NCBI GenBank assembly: GCA_009823505.1
Contig: VZQC01004717.1
Location: forward strand, 2,189,627 to 2,253,626
Length of the DNA: 64,000 nt
From: Rhizomys pruinosus
Lineage: Eukaryota; Chordata; Mammalia; Rodentia; Spalacidae
Direction: 5' to 3'
The notes under the pieces are model-generated. The model saw nothing but the letters and a program-made list of their open reading frames with translations, had not been told where the DNA came from and ran no database searches. Below are positions 1 to 64,000 of the stretch, piece after piece (the stretch's first letter is position 1; every line of letters begins with the position of its first letter). The position numbers and the translations under genes were made by a program.

Positions 1-536
1 CCCCTTATCTTTGAGATGAGGGTGTGTCAAGTCGCAGGATCTCTGCATGCTAAAAACATGAACTGTTAATCCAATAGGTATTTGAGACCAAAAAAGCAAC
101 CATACAAATGGTCAAAACTAGACACCATAAATAGTTGACATGTTTGTGCATGCACTCTGCAACTGAAGTGTGCCAGGCACTGGGTAGCACCCAGCCCAGG
201 ATGGAAGGTCTCCTGGGTTCCTTAAGGAGCATTTGGGAAGCCCTTTCTGGTAATGTTTGCACAAATCCAATTAGAATCAAGGGACTACTTTCCAAGTGGC
301 CAACTCAACTCTGCTACAAAGCACCTGGTCTTTCTTTGAGACATCTGCATGACACTTCTGGGTTCCATGAGAGATGCCAAGGACACGATTAAAAAGATGA
401 AGTCAAGATACAGGACTGGACTGAAACAGTTCCAAGAGTTTACTACCTGTGGATTACTGATTCATCAATTCAAGAACTCCACGGCTTATTAGCTTGAACT
501 TCTGATGAAATAAAACTTTGAATTAAAAAAAAAAAG
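1..536 (+). pseudogene. Possible 3' end of a processed retrocopy
   Basis: The segment ends with AATAAA at 509-514 followed ten bases later by an 11-base A run (525-535), the arrangement left by a retroposed mRNA. No intron-like break is seen. Short open frames exist (135-392 on + and 50-295 on -) but I recognise neither product. It could equally be an old repeat with an A-rich end. The left end is outside the window. Confidence 0.35.
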
Positions 537-884
537 AAAATACTTGATAATTTCACAGCAGTAGCTAACTGCTAGAGAAGAAAATGGCATCAGTTGACTC
601 TGTTTTATTCCTGAAAAAAAAAAATGAAGCAAGAATGCAAAATGTTAAAAATAAATAGATCTTGATAGTGAGGACATGCATGTCCAAAGTTACTCTCAGA
701 ACATAACATGACTTTTCATAACTATTTGACAAGATAAAATAAAAGCTTTATTTGGTATGCTTGGTATCTTGAAGAGTCATATAAATAATATCAGTTTTAT
801 GAATATTGAAAGTTTTTAATGTATTTATACAACTAAATTTTTGGAATGAAAATATGTTAAATGATGTTATTTTTATCCCCACAG

Positions 885-60779
<59,895 letters not shown>

Positions 60780-60959
60780 GTATGTAAAATGTTTCTATAT
60801 CTATTTAAATTTATTTAAAATTTGGAGATAAAGCACTATGTATTTAGTAAAGAATTGAAAAAAAAAAAAGGCATTCTTGTTTCCATGATTTTCAGGAGTG
60901 TTCAGTCAAAATTATGCAGTTTATTTTATTGTCATTGTTATTATCATTATTTTTGTTGT

Positions 60960-61112
60960 TATTATTATTGTCTTTTTGAGACAGGGTCTCCCTGTAGCCT
61001 CATCTGGCCTGGAACACACTGTGTAGTGCAGGTTGGCCTCTAGCTCACAGAGATCTACCTGTCTCTGCCTCCTGAGTGCCGAGACTAAAGGCATATGTCA
61101 TTATACCTACCT
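60960..61112 (-). mobile_element. B1 SINE
   Basis: TTTTTGAGACAGGGTCTCCC to AAAGGCATATGTCATTATAC on the + strand. Counterpart at 41965-42105. Confidence 0.8.
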
Positions 61113-61136
61113 ATTTTTAGGGTTTGTTTGTGGTTT

Positions 61137-61243
61137 GGGGGGATGAGACAAGGTCTATGAAGCATAGGCTGACTTCAAGCTAGCTGCAATCCTCCTGGCT
61201 CTGCCTTCTGAGTGCTGGAATTACAGACATGTGCCATAAACAA
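61137..61243 (-). mobile_element. Old B1 fragment
   Basis: GATGAGACAAGGTCTATGAA to GGAATTACAGACATGTGCCA on the + strand. In the other copy (42120-42258) the last part is replaced by a T run. Confidence 0.6.
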
Positions 61244-61376
61244 GAAATCTAAATTTTTTTGCTAAGTGATACCAGCATTTCCACGAATTTACAACACAGA
61301 CTGGCCAACTGGTAAGCTGTTTGTTGAGGTTTAAGGCTATATAACCTTTTAAATTATTTTCTTTACAGAGACTTTT

Positions 61377-61530
61377 TAGGGACTGGAAAGATAGCTAAGC
61401 AGTTAAGAGCAGCACCTACTGTTCTTCCAGAGGACCTGGGAGTTCAGTTCTCAGCGTCCTCGTGGCAGCTGCAAGCAACTCTCTGTGACTCCAGTTCATG
61501 CACATAAAAATAAAAATAATAAAGTATTTT
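61377..61530 (+). mobile_element. B2/B3-type SINE crossing the right edge of the duplicated block
   Basis: GGGACTGGAAAGATAGCTAA to TTCATGCACATAAAAATAAA. The redundant copy stops inside this element, at 42470, which equals about 61441. Confidence 0.82.
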
Positions 61531-61532
61531 TT

Positions 61533-61742
61533 ATTTGTATGTATGTGTATGAGTGTTTGCCTGCATGTAAGTAAGTGCACCCATGTTGTGCAGTCCCACA
61601 GAGGTCAGAAGAGGGCATCAGACCCCCTGGAACTGGAATTAGGGATGGTTGTTATCCACCATGTGCATGCTGAGAACTGAACCTGGTGCTCTGGAAGAGC
61701 AGACATTACTCATTAACCACTGAGCCATCTCTCAAGCCCCTA
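61533..61742 (-). mobile_element. B2/B3-type SINE
   Basis: The reverse element ends CACTGAGCCATCTCTCAAGC on the + strand. Confidence 0.85.
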
Positions 61743-61749
61743 AAAGATT

Positions 61750-61965
61750 TTATTGCTTTTTATTTTGTGTGTGTGAGTGTGTTGCCTTCATGTATATAAG
61801 TTCACACATGTTGTGCAAGGCCCATGGAGGTCAGCAGAAGGGTGTTGGATTCCCCTGGAACTTGAGGTACAGATGACTGTTACATACCATGTGGGTGCTG
61901 GGAACTGAACCTTGGCCTCCAACCAGTGCTTAACTGCTGAGCCATCTTTAACCCCCCCCCCAAGT
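61750..61965 (-). mobile_element. B2/B3-type SINE, older
   Basis: The reverse element ends GCTGAGCCATCTTTAACCCC on the + strand. It is a tandem partner of the element at 61533-61742. Confidence 0.8.
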
Positions 61966-62650
61966 TTTTAAATGGGCAACATATTTCCCTTCCTTTCCTA
62001 GTTCCACAAGATCCATTCATCTTTCTTTTCCCCTCTCTTCTCTCCCTAGTCCCAGCTCCCCATTATTCCCCCCTCTACCAATAGCACCCACCTCCCACCC
62101 ACACCTCTGCTGAGCCCCCCTCCCCGCCCATGCTTTTCTGCATAAGGTAATTAAACTAACATTAAATCACTTTTTGGAGGATTTGGTGACACCTACTTGA
62201 GATAATTATCTAATCTGCCCTTTGTTTTCATTTGAGGGAACCCAGTTTTATTAATGTTGTTATTAGTATTATGTTAACATGATAGCAAAATCACAAATTA
62301 TTTACAAACAAGAACTTTAAAATTTCTTCAGAAATTCTTGGAGGCTGTTTTCAATATTGAACTTGAGCTGAACCGACAGTGTAGATAATCGGCTTTCCTG
62401 CCGCTGCTTTCCCATCCCTCCCACTACACCGTCAGTGGGCAGCTCTGCCAACAAGCTCCTAGTCATTATTTTCCTCAGTCTTGCTCCTATTTCACACCTC
62501 CTCAGTCCCTTTATTGTATTTGCTGTCAGATTTCAAACCCTGGATAAAGGTCCCTCTGTCATATCGTGGGCTGCTGAACAGTGCTGAAGAAAGTAACAGG
62601 ACTCGGCACTGAAGAGGGAGGGCATAGTAGTCAGGAGCCTCTTCTGGGCT
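61966..62650. other. Pyrimidine-rich and unique sequence, no gene seen
   Basis: A C/T-rich part (61985-62130) is followed by mixed sequence. I find no exon matching the next SGK3 residues. Confidence 0.5.
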
Positions 62651-62655
62651 TTGGC

Positions 62656-63196
62656 GCTGTTCAGTGCCCCTGTCTCATTCAGCTGATTCTTCAGCACTGT
62701 TCACTGTCAGTCTCATTCAGCTGATGCTCCAGCACTGTTCACTGCCCCCGTCTCATTCAGCTGATTCTCCAGCACTGTTCACTGCCCCCGTCTCATTCAG
62801 CTGATTCTCCAGCACTGTTCACTGTCAGTCTCATTCAGCTGATGCTCCAGCACTGTTCACTGCCCCTGTCTCATTCAGCTGATGCTCCAGCACTGTTCAC
62901 TGCCCCCGTCTCATTCAGCTGATTCTCTAGCACTGTTCACTGTCCCTGTCTCATTCAGCTGATTCTCTAGCACTGTTCACTGCCCCTGTCTCATTCAGCT
63001 GATTCTCCAGCACTGTTCACTGCCCCTGTCTCATTCAGCTGATTCTCCAGCACTGTTCATTGTCAGTCTCATTCAGCTGATGCTCCAGCACTGTTCACTG
63101 CCCCTGTCTCATTCAGCTGATGCTCCAGCACTGTTCACTGCCCCTGTCTCATTCAGCTGATGCGCCAGCACTGTTCACTGCCCCTGTCTCCATTCA
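62656..63196 (+). repeat. 40-bp minisatellite (~13-14 units)
   Basis: The unit is CACTGTTCACTGCCCCTGTC then TCATTCAGCTGATTCTCCAG. Full units start at 62695, 62733, 62773, 62813, 62851, 62891, 62931, 62971, 63011, 63051, 63089, 63129 and 63169, the last one only partial. Those at 62695, 62813 and 63051 are 38 bp, with TGTCAGTCTC in place of TGCCCCTGTCTC. Confidence 0.96.
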
Positions 63197-63522
63197 TCTA
63201 TTAGAATACCCACTTACCTTGTATTTTCCTCTCGTTTCTGGGCCCTCCTCCATACTGTACTGAATAAGCACTTCAAGCTCTTCTTCAACTCTTTGTGCAT
63301 GGTAGTGCCTTGTGGTTTTCCTAAAACCATCATTTCTTCCAGTGTGATTTCCTGGACCATCTCTGTTGGTCGCTTTGACTGGTTTCTTGTATGTCTTCAT
63401 GTTATACATTCACGTCGTCACTTTGGAGCCTTCTGAAGTTTCTAGTCTCAAAATACTGCCTTCTTTCTGGTGCTCCTTGGGTTTCTTGAGAATACCTTAG
63501 TTGGCATGCTCAAAATCGAAAT

Positions 63523-63836
63523 CCTTGGCTGCAGAGATTGCTCAGTTGGTAAAGTGCTTACTATGCAAGCATCAGGACCTGTATTTGGATCCCTAGCACC
63601 CATGTAAGAAGCTAGGCACAACTATGTGTGCCTGTAATTCCAGCACTGGGAAGGGGAAACAACTGGATCTTGGAAACTGTTGGATGGTCTGATGCAATCA
63701 CTGAACCCTGGGTCCAGTGCTAACCCTGTGTATAAACAAGGTGGAAAGTGATAGATGATACCCCCATTGACCTCTGGCCTGCATGACACACATAATCTTC
63801 TCAACTGCAATTTTCACATTAAATCTCATTGTTTAA
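63523..63836 (+). mobile_element. B4-type SINE
   Basis: GGCTGCAGAGATTGCTCAGT, a tRNA-like 5' part, then TGTGCCTGTAATTCCAGCAC and CATGACACACATAATCTTCT, ending near an A run. Confidence 0.65.
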
Positions 63837-63849
63837 AAAAACTGAAATT

Positions 63850-64000
63850 GAGCCGGGCGTGGTGGCGCACACCTTTAATCCTAGCACTTGGGAGGCAGAG
63901 GCAGGCGGATCTTTGTGAGTTCAAAGCCAGCCTGGTCTACAGAGTGAGCTCCAGGCCAGCTGGGGCTACAGGGAGACCCTGTCTCGAAAAGACAAAAAAA
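63850..64000 (+). mobile_element. B1 SINE, runs to window end
   Basis: GAGCCGGGCGTGGTGGCGCA to CCTGTCTCGAAAAGACAAAA, close to consensus. Confidence 0.92.

Overview
The window is rodent nuclear DNA. It is dense in 7SL-derived B1 SINEs, in tRNA-derived B2/B3-type SINEs and in B4/ID-type SINEs. The B1 3' ends and the B2/B3 bodies differ from the mouse forms I know, so a non-mouse muroid (cricetid-like or related) is likely, but the species cannot be fixed from this sequence. Almost everything is intron or repeat. The only gene I can support is SGK3 (also called CISK), the PX-domain serine/threonine kinase of the AGC family, on the + strand. Thirteen exons can be read with correct AG/GT borders and compatible phases. 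They encode residues 33 to 410 in human numbering: most of the PX domain, the linker and nearly all of the kinase domain. The first 32 codons lie upstream of the window, and the last ~86 codons (end of the kinase domain and the C-terminal hydrophobic motif) lie downstream.

Layout. 1-880: possible 3' end of a retrocopy, then intron. 885-20866: five exons of the PX domain and linker, separated by SINE-rich introns, with a 347-base N gap (15298-15644) beside a 49-bp minisatellite. 22233-42470: a copy of the kinase half of the gene (eight exons), full of indels and stop codons. 42471: a single N. 42472-61441: the same ~19 kb again, starting at the same SINE and ending at the same point, with eight intact exons. 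61442-64000: unique intron or flank with SINEs and a 40-bp minisatellite.

The main result is negative for biology and positive for sequence quality. The 20 kb block 22233-42470 is best explained as a false tandem duplication: an unpolished or alternative-haplotype contig placed next to its clean counterpart. The signs are the N seam, exact colinearity, abrupt switches between ~100% identity and heavy indel noise, homopolymer insertions and a 79-base patch in which almost every T reads as G. The plausible true order is 1-22232 joined directly to 42472-64000. This gives one continuous SGK3 reading frame across exons at 885, 4413, 8420, 12888, 20817, 45019, 49172, 49365, 53272, 53484, 55166, 57296 and 60624.

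I found no evidence of a previously undescribed biological system. The most interesting true-sequence features are four minisatellites, one of them born inside a SINE, together with nested and inverted SINE pairs in the introns.
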